From Candidatus Afararchaeum irisae (GTDB lineage: Archaea; Halobacteriota; Halobacteria; Halobacteriales; Afararchaeaceae), in contig JAXIOF010000016.1 of NCBI GenBank assembly GCA_034190545.1, forward strand, positions 1-64,000: a DNA stretch of 64,000 bases, given 5' to 3'. Of the stretch, positions 49,537 to 58,317 are shown piece after piece. A program made the translations under genes and the position numbers. Each line of letters begins with the position of its first letter. Positions within the stretch are counted from its first letter, which is position 1. The notes under the pieces were generated by a model. The model had not been told where the DNA came from, searched no databases, and saw only the letters and a program-made list of their open reading frames with translations.

Positions 49537-51812
49537 TACGACCCGCCTCCGTAGGTCTTTATCGACTTCACGCGCTGATAGTAGACCTTCAGGGTGTTGT
49601 TAGTGTCGTCGTCTCTACTCGGGTCGGTGTCCCGGAAGACTATGAATAGGTCGCCATTGTCTGTCGAGTTTATCGCCTCTGACTCCACGTCGGAGAGAGT
49701 GTAGCTCTCGGTTTTTATCATCCCTGACGTAGGCGGAACTGTGTAGTCAGTAGTCGGGTCGATCTCACTCGCGTTCGACTCGTAGACGGGAACAATCTCC
49801 ATCGCCTCAGAACCTGTGAGGCTGTACCTCAGTTCGACCTCGTGCCTGTCCCACGCCTTCTGTATCCCCGAGGTCTGAGAACCCACGCGGAGATCGTGTC
49901 CGTGGTCGAAGTTATCCGACCTGTTTTCGGTGAGGTTGGCGTACCTGTCGTCGTTCGCACTCATGTAGGTGATGTTGATCTTGTCAGGGTCGGAGACGTT
50001 CGTGCCGTTGATGAGGTTAGGCGGTATGTCCTTGTCGGGGTTGAAGACGCTCGGATAACTGATCATCGTCATAGCCGGAGCACCCGCCGAGATGCTGTTG
50101 GTGTGGCGGAGCGACGAGTCGGCGTACGATAGGTTGAGACGGACGTTCTGTAACGCGCCGACCGTGTAGACCGACGCGTTCGAACAGAAGGTCTTCGATC
50201 CACAGATCTTCGAAGTCGAGTCGGAGTCAATCTGTATGTCGTAGGTTCCCTTGGCGTTCACGCCGCCCTTTATCAGAATCCGATAGGTCGTGTTCTCGGG
50301 ATCAGAAGCGTATAGTAGGTCGGAGTGGAGGTTTCTTGGCGTCGAGTTTATCGAGTTGTTGGTGACACCAATCTCTACGGGCGTGCCGTTGTAGGTGTGG
50401 TTCTCCAGAACCTCTTTAGTATTGGTAGATTCATTCTGGTGACTGATCCTAATTTCAGGGTTCTTGTCGTCCCCATAGTAGCCGGGGTTCTCAACATCCA
50501 TACGCCAGATAGTTCTGTTATGAGATGTCGACTGGTTCTGGACTAGAAGGCTGAAGTTTCCGCTATCATCGTTGAACTCAGTGACGTTGTATCGCATACT
50601 GTGGATCTGTGTTATATTGTCGGCGATGAGTTTGTCGGGACTGGTTATTTCCTCGGCTATATCTCTAAAAATATCAGTGAGTTCATCGGCGTTATCGGCG
50701 TGGTTATAATTACCGCCGGTCTCCGTCGCTATGTATTTTAATAAAGTCCCATTAACCGAGTCACCCAGACCAACAGTATGCACAGTAGTATCTGTTCTGT
50801 TTGCCTCTCTAGCCCAGTATTTAGTTCTATTGTTGAGGTTAACGTCTCTAAACGAAGAGCCACCACATTCATCTATTTCCTCTGAGTTAGGAGGTTCTTC
50901 ATCGATAAACGCCCATTCGCTCCTGCAGTCTTCATAATCTCCATCAATATCATCCGAGATACTCTTGCCTTCGTAATTCACCCAACCGTACTGGTTTTGA
51001 CCGTCTGTCAGTATGATAGTGACATTTTCGGCTGAGGAGCTACTGTTGGCATCAAATTCTCGAAGTGAGCTTCGTAAACCTCCGCCTATATATGTACTTC
51101 CGTCATCCTCAGACATCTTATCAATAGTATCATTTATATTTTTATTCTCTGGTAAAGACTTGAAATAAACAGTATTAGTCACGCCGAGACTATCACTGCT
51201 ATTCTGTCTATAACTCGAAGGCACTTCGTATGTATCCTCGTCGAAGTCCAAGACAGAGATGTTATCCCTAGAGGAGTTCAGAGCACCCACGAAATCCTTC
51301 GAAGCATCTACTCTTATGTCATTAGGATCATTATCTTCCATCGATCCTGAGGTATCAATCACGAGAGAAGCATCTAGAGGATCGCGTCTAATGGGCTCCG
51401 AGAAATTCTTCGGCTTCTTCTGCCCCAGTCTCAGAGCCGGAGTCGACGCCTGGCTCACCGAGTACTCTACGTCAACAGCGGTACGTCTCGGAGCGTAGAT
51501 TCTCTGAACCTTCCTCGTGTAGTTCCTCATCGACCTGTTGAACTCGTCCCTGACCTCAGCATTAGTCCAGTTCTCGTAGATGCTCCTCTTGTTGATCGCG
51601 CCCATGATGTCACGCGCTCCCGACTCGACAGTCTCTTCGTACTCGACTGTGCTCTGTGACAGCGAGGGCGACGGTGAAGAGCGTGAGTCGGCGATCGAGT
51701 TCTGTGTGTACGCAGCCGAGTTGAGCATCACCGTCACGCCAATTATTCCGAGAGCGACGAGGAAGCCCGCGACTATGATGACCTGTGCTTTCTCGCGTCG
51801 GTCTATCTCCAT
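49536..51812 (-). CDS. vWA-domain surface protein with pilin-like anchor
   Basis: This 758-aa protein opens with KAQVIIVAGFLVALGIIGVT (N-in, single anchor). A von Willebrand A domain begins near residue 146 with a complete MIDAS: LVIDTSGSMEDN (D153, S155, S157), a Thr in DGSTYIGGGLRSSL, and VTIILTDGQNQYGW. Late domains look Ig/beta-rich with many N-x-S/T sites. Two Cys pairs occur (~residues 280-320 and ~555-565). DNA coding for about residues 180-480 (50,370-51,270) is more AT-rich than both ends. It probably binds a ligand or another surface in a metal-dependent way. Confidence 0.8.
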   Translation of the reverse strand: MEIDRREKAQVIIVAGFLVALGIIGVTVMLNSAAYTQNSIADSRSSPSPSLSQSTVEYEETVESGARDIMGAINKRSIYENWTNAEVRDEFNRSMRNYTRKVQRIYAPRRTAVDVEYSVSQASTPALRLGQKKPKNFSEPIRRDPLDASLVIDTSGSMEDNDPNDIRVDASKDFVGALNSSRDNISVLDFDEDTYEVPSSYRQNSSDSLGVTNTVYFKSLPENKNINDTIDKMSEDDGSTYIGGGLRSSLREFDANSSSSAENVTIILTDGQNQYGWVNYEGKSISDDIDGDYEDCRSEWAFIDEEPPNSEEIDECGGSSFRDVNLNNRTKYWAREANRTDTTVHTVGLGDSVNGTLLKYIATETGGNYNHADNADELTDIFRDIAEEITSPDKLIADNITQIHSMRYNVTEFNDDSGNFSLLVQNQSTSHNRTIWRMDVENPGYYGDDKNPEIRISHQNESTNTKEVLENHTYNGTPVEIGVTNNSINSTPRNLHSDLLYASDPENTTYRILIKGGVNAKGTYDIQIDSDSTSKICGSKTFCSNASVYTVGALQNVRLNLSYADSSLRHTNSISAGAPAMTMISYPSVFNPDKDIPPNLINGTNVSDPDKINITYMSANDDRYANLTENRSDNFDHGHDLRVGSQTSGIQKAWDRHEVELRYSLTGSEAMEIVPVYESNASEIDPTTDYTVPPTSGMIKTESYTLSDVESEAINSTDNGDLFIVFRDTDPSRDDDTNNTLKVYYQRVKSIKTYGGGS

Positions 51813-52522
51813 GCTGTGAGACGCACCTCCACTATGTTGTATATGTCAGAGACGTTTCCACGGTCGAACCTCGCGTCAGACTCCGAGACATCGACGTTGG
51901 GTATCGGATATCCCTCGCGCGTCGCGTTGGCGAGAGGCACGGTACCGTTGACGAGGTCGTCCTCGTAGAGTACGAGGGTCTCATAGGAGGTCACAGCGCC
52001 CTTACCCGGATTGCCGTTGTCTATGAGGCTACATCTCGCCATACCCTGCTTTTCGCCGGGTAATGTCTGAGTATGGTTTCCGAGGTACTCACATCCCCTA
52101 CGTTCGTCTATCCGGGCTGTGTCTTTCGACTCGAAACGTAGATCTACGTTATAGATCGCACCCCTGTCGCCTATACGTTCAAGAGTTGTGTTGAAGTCGC
52201 CGTGTATGTGCGACAGGTTCGACGTCCCTGTATACCCATAGACAGTAGGAGTGCTCCCGTTGAACCTTGGCGGCGTCGCGCTGGTGTCGAATCCGAGAAC
52301 GGCGCGTCTAAGATCGCCGCTCACCTTACCGTGTCTCAGGCTGTCCCCAACAAGGGAGTCGAGGGAGGCGTCACCACCCGACGCGGTCGCTGTCGACGTG
52401 GGTGTGACTGCGACGGAGTTGATAGCATAAAGGACAGACAGAACTATAAGGAATGCTGCGGCGAAGCCTTCGAGGGTATGCATCTGAGCCTCTCGATCCG
52501 TGTCGTCGGTGTTTCGCCTCAA
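51803..52522 (-). CDS. Pilin-like operon protein, single N-terminal span
   Basis: This 239-aa protein starts with QMHTLEGFAAAFLIVLSVLY and AINSVAVTPTST, then an outside part with LSHIHGDFNTTLERIGDRGA and a Cys pair (GCEYLG, MARCSLID). The hydrophobic start with an acidic residue at position +5 (Glu in TLEGF) recalls type IV pilin-like cleavage and assembly signals. It overlaps the vWA gene by 10 bp. I believe this family is among the haloarchaeal DUF728x set, but I am not sure of the number. Confidence 0.7.
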   Translation of the reverse strand: MRRNTDDTDREAQMHTLEGFAAAFLIVLSVLYAINSVAVTPTSTATASGGDASLDSLVGDSLRHGKVSGDLRRAVLGFDTSATPPRFNGSTPTVYGYTGTSNLSHIHGDFNTTLERIGDRGAIYNVDLRFESKDTARIDERRGCEYLGNHTQTLPGEKQGMARCSLIDNGNPGKGAVTSYETLVLYEDDLVNGTVPLANATREGYPIPNVDVSESDARFDRGNVSDIYNIVEVRLTAWR

Positions 52523-52523
52523 C

Positions 52524-53027
52524 CTATCCCCTCCATACGGTTATCTCGATCACAGTCGTGTTGCCCTCTTCGACATCGGTATCGTCTACTGTGACCGACT
52601 CATCGGCGTAAATGACACGTGTCCTCGTAGAGACCGAAGCTACATCAGGGGTCGAGTTACCGAAGACCTCGTCGTTGACGTCCGAAGTCCCGGTGTCATT
52701 GACTGTTATGTTATAGTCATAGAGTCCCGGATCGAGTCCAAGGCTCTTCTTCATCTCAGTTGTATCCTGACTGAAGAAGCCGCTCGCGTCCGTACTGTCA
52801 AGGGTGCCGTCGTCATCCGTTACCGAGGATACGAGAAGCGTAGATGCCCTATCGGCGATTACCTCCGTCTCGTCGGTGGATGTCGTCACGGGAGCCATCG
52901 TGTCGGTCATAAAGCCGAGGACGAATATGAGTGTAATCAGAAATATGGTTATGCCTGACAGGAAGTCTATACTCGTCTGTGCGTTAGTGCTCCGCCCCTT
53001 TCGTTTCTCGGAGTTAATGCTTATCAC
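52524..53027 (-). CDS. Pilin-like operon protein, first gene
   Basis: This 167-aa protein begins with GTG 53027 and a basic leader (SEKRKGRSTNAQTSIDFL), then the hydrophobic SGITIFLITLIFVLGFMTDT. The Q-x-S-x-D-F-L-S-G pattern is common to a haloarchaeal pilin-like family. The ectodomain is short and beta-rich. As first gene of the six-gene operon it follows a TATA-like ACTATAAGG about 20 nt upstream of the start. Confidence 0.7.
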   Translation of the reverse strand: MISINSEKRKGRSTNAQTSIDFLSGITIFLITLIFVLGFMTDTMAPVTTSTDETEVIADRASTLLVSSVTDDDGTLDSTDASGFFSQDTTEMKKSLGLDPGLYDYNITVNDTGTSDVNDEVFGNSTPDVASVSTRTRVIYADESVTVDDTDVEEGNTTVIEITVWRG

Positions 53028-53151
53028 TGTTCCGTCCGTGCCTTATAGTTCGCCGTAATTTACGTCTCACCCCACTTAATAGTTTCGCGGATGGGTAGGA
53101 ACCAAACCTGAAGCTTAATATGACTGACCGTATATTCGAACAAACACAAAC

Positions 53152-53901
53152 GTGAAGGGAAGAGAGTGGTACCAAAAGGAAGACACCGCCGAGGAGTACG
53201 ACGACTGGAGGTTCTCGAAGGGCGGTGCTCTCATAGATGAAGGCGAGAAGGAAGCCGTCTTCGACCTCCTCGGAGACGTTCAGGCTGCCGAGTCGGGATC
53301 CGCGGAGAGCGACAGTCTCGAAGATCTTTCAGTGCTTGAGATAGCGTGTGGCACGGGACGTTTCACCGTCGAACTCGCACGCAGGGACGCTGATGTAGTG
53401 GGAATGGACATAAGCAAGCCGATGATGGAGAAGGGAGTCAAGAAGGCGAAACACGCGGGCGTCTACGACTCGGTCGACTTCCTGAGAGGAGACGCGGGGG
53501 AGCTACCGTTCCCCGACGACTCGTTCGACGTCGTGATAGCTATGCGTTTCTTCCATCTCGCCGACACACCCCTCGATTTCCTCAGGGAGATGAGACGTGT
53601 GTCGCGCTCGAAGGTTCTCTTCGACACATTCATGGAGGGAAGCGCGCGAGTGATCTACAACCGTTTCCTTCCCATGGGTAGCAGACTTTACTCGGAGGAC
53701 GAGGTCAAACGTCTCTTAGACGACGCGGGTCTGTCGCTCGAAGAGACGAAGAACGACTTCTTCTTCCCGTTCGGTCTCTACCGGATAACTCCGACCAAGA
53801 TAGCCGAGGGAATACGTGACGTCGACGACACTATACTCGACATCAGCGACGACTTCTCGACGGTCTCCTACTGGCTCACGTCCACGGAAAGCGATAAGTG
53901 A
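53152..53901 (+). CDS. Class I SAM-dependent methyltransferase (Methyltransf_11-like)
   Basis: This 249-aa protein has motif I VLEIACGTGRFTVELARR, motif II DVVGMDISKPMMEKG, the acidic AGELPFPDDSFDVVIAMRFFH, and REMRRVSRSKVLFD. This is the UbiE/Methyltransf_11 group; the substrate is unknown. An insert of ~15 acidic residues (AAESGSAESDSLEDL) lies before motif I. The start is GTG, with CTTAATATG about 30 nt upstream as possible TATA box. It is co-directional with the cupin-MoaB gene 22 nt downstream. Confidence 0.9.
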   Translation: MKGREWYQKEDTAEEYDDWRFSKGGALIDEGEKEAVFDLLGDVQAAESGSAESDSLEDLSVLEIACGTGRFTVELARRDADVVGMDISKPMMEKGVKKAKHAGVYDSVDFLRGDAGELPFPDDSFDVVIAMRFFHLADTPLDFLREMRRVSRSKVLFDTFMEGSARVIYNRFLPMGSRLYSEDEVKRLLDDAGLSLEETKNDFFFPFGLYRITPTKIAEGIRDVDDTILDISDDFSTVSYWLTSTESDK

Positions 53902-53922
53902 GCGACACGTGTCTCTTCGGGT

Positions 53923-54777
53923 ATGAGAAGATTTGACGTCTCCGAAGTAACTGAGTTCTCGCCGGAGAAGTACGAGAAGGTCAGCCTATTAGACGCCGAG
54001 GGGGGATTCTCGGACTTCTACTGCTTCGAGCCAGGGCAGGAACAGGAGCCCCACGTACACGACGACTCCGACAAGCTATACTACGTCGTCGAAGGTGAAG
54101 GGGAGTTCACGGTAGGTGACGAGGTGCTGTCTCTGGGTGAAGGAGAGGGGATAGTCGCCGAGTCGGGCGAGAGACACGGCGTGAGGAACACGTCGGAGTC
54201 ACGTCTCACGGCTCTCGTCTTCATGGCGTGGGGGGAGAAAAGAGGCGACGGAGGGGACGAGGACAGCCACGGTCACAGTCACAGCCACGAACATGACCAC
54301 GATTCTGAGAAGGAAAGCCTCGACTTCGCGGTTCTGACAGTGAGTTCAACCAGAGACGAGAACGACGACCCGAGCGGCGACACAGTCAGACGTCTGGTGA
54401 CCGACGAAGGACACACGGTGACGGAGTACGGGGTCGTGTCGGACGACCTCGTCGAGATAAGACACAGGGTCAAGGATCTCGTCGGAGAGGTCGACGCCGT
54501 TGTCACAACAGGAGGAACCGGAATAACCCCCGACGACGTCACAGTCGAGGCGGTCGAGCCTCTGATCGACAAGAAGCTCCCGGGATTCGGAGAGCTTTTC
54601 AGACGTCTGAGCACGGAGGAGATAGGAACTTCGTCGATAATGTCGAGGGCGTTCGCGGGTGTCTCCGACGACACGCCCGTCTTCGTCCTTCCGGGGAGCC
54701 AGAACGGAGTACCTCTGGCTGTCGAGGAGATACTGCTTGAGGAGATAGACCACATAGTGGGTCTCGCGGGACGCTAA
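53923..54777 (+). CDS. Cupin-MoaB/MogA fusion with His-rich linker
   Basis: This 284-aa protein combines two domains. Residues ~1-105 are a cupin with metal ligands EPHVHDDSDKLYYVVEGEGE (H44, H46) and GERHGVRN (H85). Residues ~106-132 are a linker with HGHSHSHEHDHD. Residues ~133-284 are a MoaB/MogA-type molybdopterin adenylyltransferase domain (LTVSSTRDENDDPSGD, VVTTGGTGITPDDVTVEAV, KKLPGFGELFR, SRAFAGV, FVLPGSQNGVPLAVE). The MoaB domain would adenylylate molybdopterin before metal insertion. The cupin and His-rich linker suggest metal binding linked to cofactor assembly. Both halves are intact and in one frame. Confidence 0.88.
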   Translation: MRRFDVSEVTEFSPEKYEKVSLLDAEGGFSDFYCFEPGQEQEPHVHDDSDKLYYVVEGEGEFTVGDEVLSLGEGEGIVAESGERHGVRNTSESRLTALVFMAWGEKRGDGGDEDSHGHSHSHEHDHDSEKESLDFAVLTVSSTRDENDDPSGDTVRRLVTDEGHTVTEYGVVSDDLVEIRHRVKDLVGEVDAVVTTGGTGITPDDVTVEAVEPLIDKKLPGFGELFRRLSTEEIGTSSIMSRAFAGVSDDTPVFVLPGSQNGVPLAVEEILLEEIDHIVGLAGR

Positions 54778-54792
54778 ATAAAATATAAAGAC

Positions 54793-55203
54793 ATGAGAGG
54801 GAGAAAGACGAGGTACGTCTTAGCCGACACAGCACAGCAGACAGTCGGAGGTTTCATACTCGGAGGTCCTTTCGTGATGGCTGAGGAGATCTGGAACATG
54901 GCGGAGAACGTCTCGTCTCTCCATCTCGCCGCGACTGTCTTGATAGTCCTCGGAATCGGATACACCGCCCTCTATGAGGCTGACGAGGAAAGAGATCCCG
55001 ACACGGAGAAGAGCTTCCTCGGCATACCCCTGCGTTTCATCTCTCTCGTGGCTGTGTCGTACCTCTCAGTCGGAATAATCGCAGTCGTCGTCTCAGCCCC
55101 CCAGACCTTCGGCGCCGACGTCACGACGGGGGTCAAAGCAGTCATGATAAGTACTATATTCAGCGTCGTGGGAGCCGCGACAGCCGACACGGTCTTCAGA
55201 TGA
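54793..55203 (+). CDS. DUF2391-like membrane protein
   Basis: This 136-aa protein has four hydrophobic stretches: TVGGFILGGPFVMAEEIWNM, LAATVLIVLGIGYTALYEAD, LRFISLVAVSYLSVGIIAVVV, and VMISTIFSVVGAATADTVFR. The ADTAQQ-x-x-GGF... and P-x-R-x-I-S-L pattern fits the DUF2391 group of integral membrane proteins. Function is unknown. It is 15 nt after the cupin-MoaB gene and 9 nt before the K+ channel gene, so it is in the same run of genes. Confidence 0.75.
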   Translation: MRGRKTRYVLADTAQQTVGGFILGGPFVMAEEIWNMAENVSSLHLAATVLIVLGIGYTALYEADEERDPDTEKSFLGIPLRFISLVAVSYLSVGIIAVVVSAPQTFGADVTTGVKAVMISTIFSVVGAATADTVFR

Positions 55204-55212
55204 GATAATAAT

Positions 55213-56859
55213 ATGCCAGTCGAATCCAAGAGGAGGAAAGCGGTACTCTACATACTCGGAATAGGCGCGATAGCCGTCTTCTACTCCGTCATATATAGCT
55301 GGGGTATGTCTACCTTCGAGGGAAGGGAGAGGAGTCTAATACACTCGTTCCAGATAGTCGTCGAGACCTTCACGACGACGGGGTACGGAGAGGACGCGCC
55401 GTGGAGCTCTCCGGTTATGCTGACACTGATGGTCGCGATGCAGCTTACGGGTGTAGTCCTGATATTCATGGCACTCCCTCTCTTCGTGGTGCCGTGGATA
55501 GAGGAGGCGATAGAGACACAGGTTCCGACTTCGGCTGAGGATCTCGAAGACCACGTCGTGATCTGTGAGTTCGAGTCACTCGGCGAGACGCTCATCGATG
55601 AGTTGGAGTCGCGGGGGATAGAGTACGTCATACTCATCTGTAACCAGAACCGCGCGGTCGATCTCTACGAGTCGGGGTATCCAGTGGTGAGGGGAGACCC
55701 CGAGTCGGCACAGACACTCAGAGACGTCGGCATAGAGGAAGCGAGGGCGGTCGTTCTCGACGCCGACAACGACGTCAACGCAAGCATAGCCCTCTCAGTA
55801 CGTGAGGCTTCGGAGGACACACACGTGGTCAGCCTCGCCACAGATCCCCAGAAGTCGAGGTATCTGAGGTACGCGGGCTCCGACGAGGCACTCTCGCCGA
55901 GACATATAGTCGGGAGGAGCCTCGCCGACAAGGCGACCACAGCGGTGACCTCGGAGCTCGGAGAGAGCATAGAGATAGGAGACGACTTCCTCGTGGTCGA
56001 GATGCCCGTACACTCCGAGAGTAGTCTGGTAGGTCAGAGGCTCTCGGAGAGCGGAATACGTGAGACGACAGGGGTGAGTCTGATAGGAGCGTGGGTAAAC
56101 GGCAGCTTCCTCCACTCGCCGTCACACGACACACGTATAGACAGTAACACAGTCCTCCTCGTCGCGGGAACCGAGGACGAGCTGAAACACCTCCGAAAGA
56201 TCACTCTCGCGGAGGCGAGACGCCACAGACGGACGAGGGAGAACGTCGTGATAGCGGGTCTCGGCGAGGTGGGCTCGACAGTGAGGAGGTACGCCGAGGA
56301 GTCGGGTATCGACACCACGGTCATAGACGTCAACGACGGAGAGAACGTCGACGTAGTAGGCGACGCCGCCGACGAGGAGGCTCTGAGAGAGGCGGGAATA
56401 GAGGACGCCGCGGCTCTGATAGTCGCACTTCCCGACGACACCTCGGCGATATTCACGACCCTCATAGCACGAGAGATAAACCCCGACGTGGAGATAATAG
56501 TCCGAGCCAACAGGTCGGAGAGCCAGACGAAGCTCTACAGGTCGGGTGCCGACTACGTCCTCGCCCTGCCGACCGTGAGTGGTAGAGTGGTTGCACTCGA
56601 CATAATCGGCGAGGAGATAATGTCTCCCGGAAAACAGATAAAGATAGTACGTACAGAGGCTCCGAGGCTCGAAGGAAAGACTCTCGAAGACGCACACGTC
56701 GGAAGGAAGACGGGATGTACCGTCGTGGCTATAGACAGGAACGGCGAGGTAATGACGAGGGTTCAGCCCGACACACGTATACAGGAGGACGACAGGCTGA
56801 TAGTAGCGGGGTCCGACGAGAACATAAACAGCTTCAGAGAGGAGTTCGACGGTAGGTAG
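55213..56859 (+). CDS. Two-span potassium channel with two RCK (TrkA-N/TrkA-C) modules
   Basis: This 548-aa protein has an N-terminal span (VLYILGIGAIAVFYSVIYSWG), pore helix, filter TTTGYGED (residues ~54-61, near the K+ signature TxGYGD), and a second span (LTLMVAMQLTGVVLIFMALPL). Two RCK units follow: VVICEFESLGETLIDELESR (unit 1; the usual G-x-G-x-x-G is changed to E-F-E-S-L-G) and VVIAGLGEVGSTVRRYAEES (unit 2, intact NAD-type motif), each with TrkA-C domains. It is a ligand-gated K+ channel or a similar cation channel. Confidence 0.92.
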   Translation: MPVESKRRKAVLYILGIGAIAVFYSVIYSWGMSTFEGRERSLIHSFQIVVETFTTTGYGEDAPWSSPVMLTLMVAMQLTGVVLIFMALPLFVVPWIEEAIETQVPTSAEDLEDHVVICEFESLGETLIDELESRGIEYVILICNQNRAVDLYESGYPVVRGDPESAQTLRDVGIEEARAVVLDADNDVNASIALSVREASEDTHVVSLATDPQKSRYLRYAGSDEALSPRHIVGRSLADKATTAVTSELGESIEIGDDFLVVEMPVHSESSLVGQRLSESGIRETTGVSLIGAWVNGSFLHSPSHDTRIDSNTVLLVAGTEDELKHLRKITLAEARRHRRTRENVVIAGLGEVGSTVRRYAEESGIDTTVIDVNDGENVDVVGDAADEEALREAGIEDAAALIVALPDDTSAIFTTLIAREINPDVEIIVRANRSESQTKLYRSGADYVLALPTVSGRVVALDIIGEEIMSPGKQIKIVRTEAPRLEGKTLEDAHVGRKTGCTVVAIDRNGEVMTRVQPDTRIQEDDRLIVAGSDENINSFREEFDGR

Positions 56860-56875
56860 TTATACTTTCTTGTCT

Positions 56876-57238
56876 TCAGCTGTCGACCTTTCCGAGACGG
56901 ACATGTTCGCCGTCGTGTCTCTCTCTCAGCTTCTCGACGTACTCCTCGTACTCCTCGAGACGCTCCCTGAGATGGCGGTTTTCGAGTTCGAGACGTTCGT
57001 TCTCCCTCAGAACCTCCTTCGAGACCTTGACCTTAGGCGGGAAGTCGTCGTCGACCTCCTCGATTACGGAGTCGTCGGGAACCACAGACACGTCACCGTC
57101 GTGGCTCACGAGGCTGTCGACGTACTGACGGAATATGTCGGAGAGAGTAGTATCGCGCCTCTCGGAGATCTCAGAGAGAGTCTCGAAGGTCTCCTCAGAG
57201 ACGCGGAAGGAGACCGTCTTGTCCTTGTTCGATGCCAT
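56876..57238 (-). CDS. Ribbon-helix-helix protein with coiled coil
   Basis: This 120-aa protein has an N-terminal ribbon-helix-helix (KTVSFRVSEETFETLSEISE and SDIFRQYVDSLV, residues 8-45), followed by an acidic linker and a leucine-zipper-like coiled coil (RENERLELENRHLRERLEEY). It is a small DNA-binding regulator that probably forms dimers or tetramers. It is convergent with the channel gene and 30 bp downstream of hemB, with which it may be transcribed. Confidence 0.75.
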   Translation of the reverse strand: MASNKDKTVSFRVSEETFETLSEISERRDTTLSDIFRQYVDSLVSHDGDVSVVPDDSVIEEVDDDFPPKVKVSKEVLRENERLELENRHLRERLEEYEEYVEKLRERHDGEHVRLGKVDS

Positions 57239-57268
57239 ACGCCGTATAACAACGCCTCCAACTTAAAC

Positions 57269-58240
57269 CTAGTCGAGGTCGCGCGCGATCTCCTCGGCGA
57301 AGTAGGTTATTATGAGGTCGGCGCCCGCCCTCTTTATCGATAAGAGCGACTCGTGAGCGGTCTCACGCGCGTCGAGCCAGCCGTTTTGATCCGCAGCCTT
57401 GAGCATCGCGTACTCCCCCGAGACGTTGTAAGCAGCGACGGGGAGGTCGAAGCTGTCTCTCACGTCTGAGACTACGTCCAAGTAGGGGAGAGCGGGCTTT
57501 ACCATCAGCATGTCGGCACCCTCCTCGACGTCAAGGCTCGCCTCCTCGGCTGCGACACGTGAGTTGGCGGGGTTCATCTGGTAGTCGCGCCTGTGACCGA
57601 AGTCAGGTGCCGAGTCGGCGGCGTCACGGAAGGGTCCGTAGAAGGAGCTAGCGTACTTGACTGCGTACGAAAGTATGCCGACGTTCTCGTAGCCCGCGTC
57701 GTCAAGTCCCTGACGTATCTCACCTACCATTCCGTCGGTCATGCTACTCGGCGCGACTATGTCGGCTCCCGCCTCGGCGTGTGAGACAGCGATTCTCGAC
57801 AGGTAGGGAAGAGTGGCGTCGTTGTCGACCGTCTCCTCCTCATCGATCACCCCGCAGTGTCCGTGGTGTGTGTACTCGCACATACAGACATCTGTCACCA
57901 CGAGAAGGTCGGTCTCGTCCTTGACACGTCTCACCGCCTCCTGTACGACTCCGTCTTCTGCGTAAGCACGCGATCCCTCGGCGTCCTTCGACTCGGGGAC
58001 ACCGAAGAGTATCACAGCGGGTATGCCGAGTTCGTCTATCTCACGTGCCTTCTCCCGGACGTCGTCGAGGGAATGACGGTATACTCCGGGCATCGAGGGT
58101 ATCTCGAAGGGCTCGTCAGTCGTCGCGTCAACGAAGAGGGGAGCCACGAGGTCGTCCGCCGAGACCGAGTTCTCGGCTACCATCTCTCGTACTCCGTCGC
58201 GTCTCAGCCTTCTCATACGTCGGGTGGGGAAGCCTGCCAT
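57269..58240 (-). CDS. hemB: Delta-aminolevulinic acid dehydratase (porphobilinogen synthase)
   Basis: This 323-aa enzyme joins two 5-aminolevulinate molecules to porphobilinogen, an early step of heme, siroheme and cobalamin synthesis. Motifs are [18 protein letters not shown], the zinc-site Cys set [14 protein letters not shown], the Schiff-base Lys in [18 protein letters not shown], and the second Lys in [13 protein letters not shown]. The Cys-rich form needs zinc. The length is normal. It is divergent from the M24 peptidase gene. Confidence 0.97.
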   Translation of the reverse strand: MAGFPTRRMRRLRRDGVREMVAENSVSADDLVAPLFVDATTDEPFEIPSMPGVYRHSLDDVREKAREIDELGIPAVILFGVPESKDAEGSRAYAEDGVVQEAVRRVKDETDLLVVTDVCMCEYTHHGHCGVIDEEETVDNDATLPYLSRIAVSHAEAGADIVAPSSMTDGMVGEIRQGLDDAGYENVGILSYAVKYASSFYGPFRDAADSAPDFGHRRDYQMNPANSRVAAEEASLDVEEGADMLMVKPALPYLDVVSDVRDSFDLPVAAYNVSGEYAMLKAADQNGWLDARETAHESLLSIKRAGADLIITYFAEEIARDLD

Positions 58241-58317
58241 ACACTGAGTAGACGTGTCGGAACCAAATTAATGACGGTAACAGTAAGGTTAACTCCGAAG
58301 ACGCGGAACTCCGTACC

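Noticed and set aside
49842-50132. 96-aa plus-strand ORF opposite the vWA gene
   Set aside because: Antisense shadow with Val/Arg bias and no start signal or motif.
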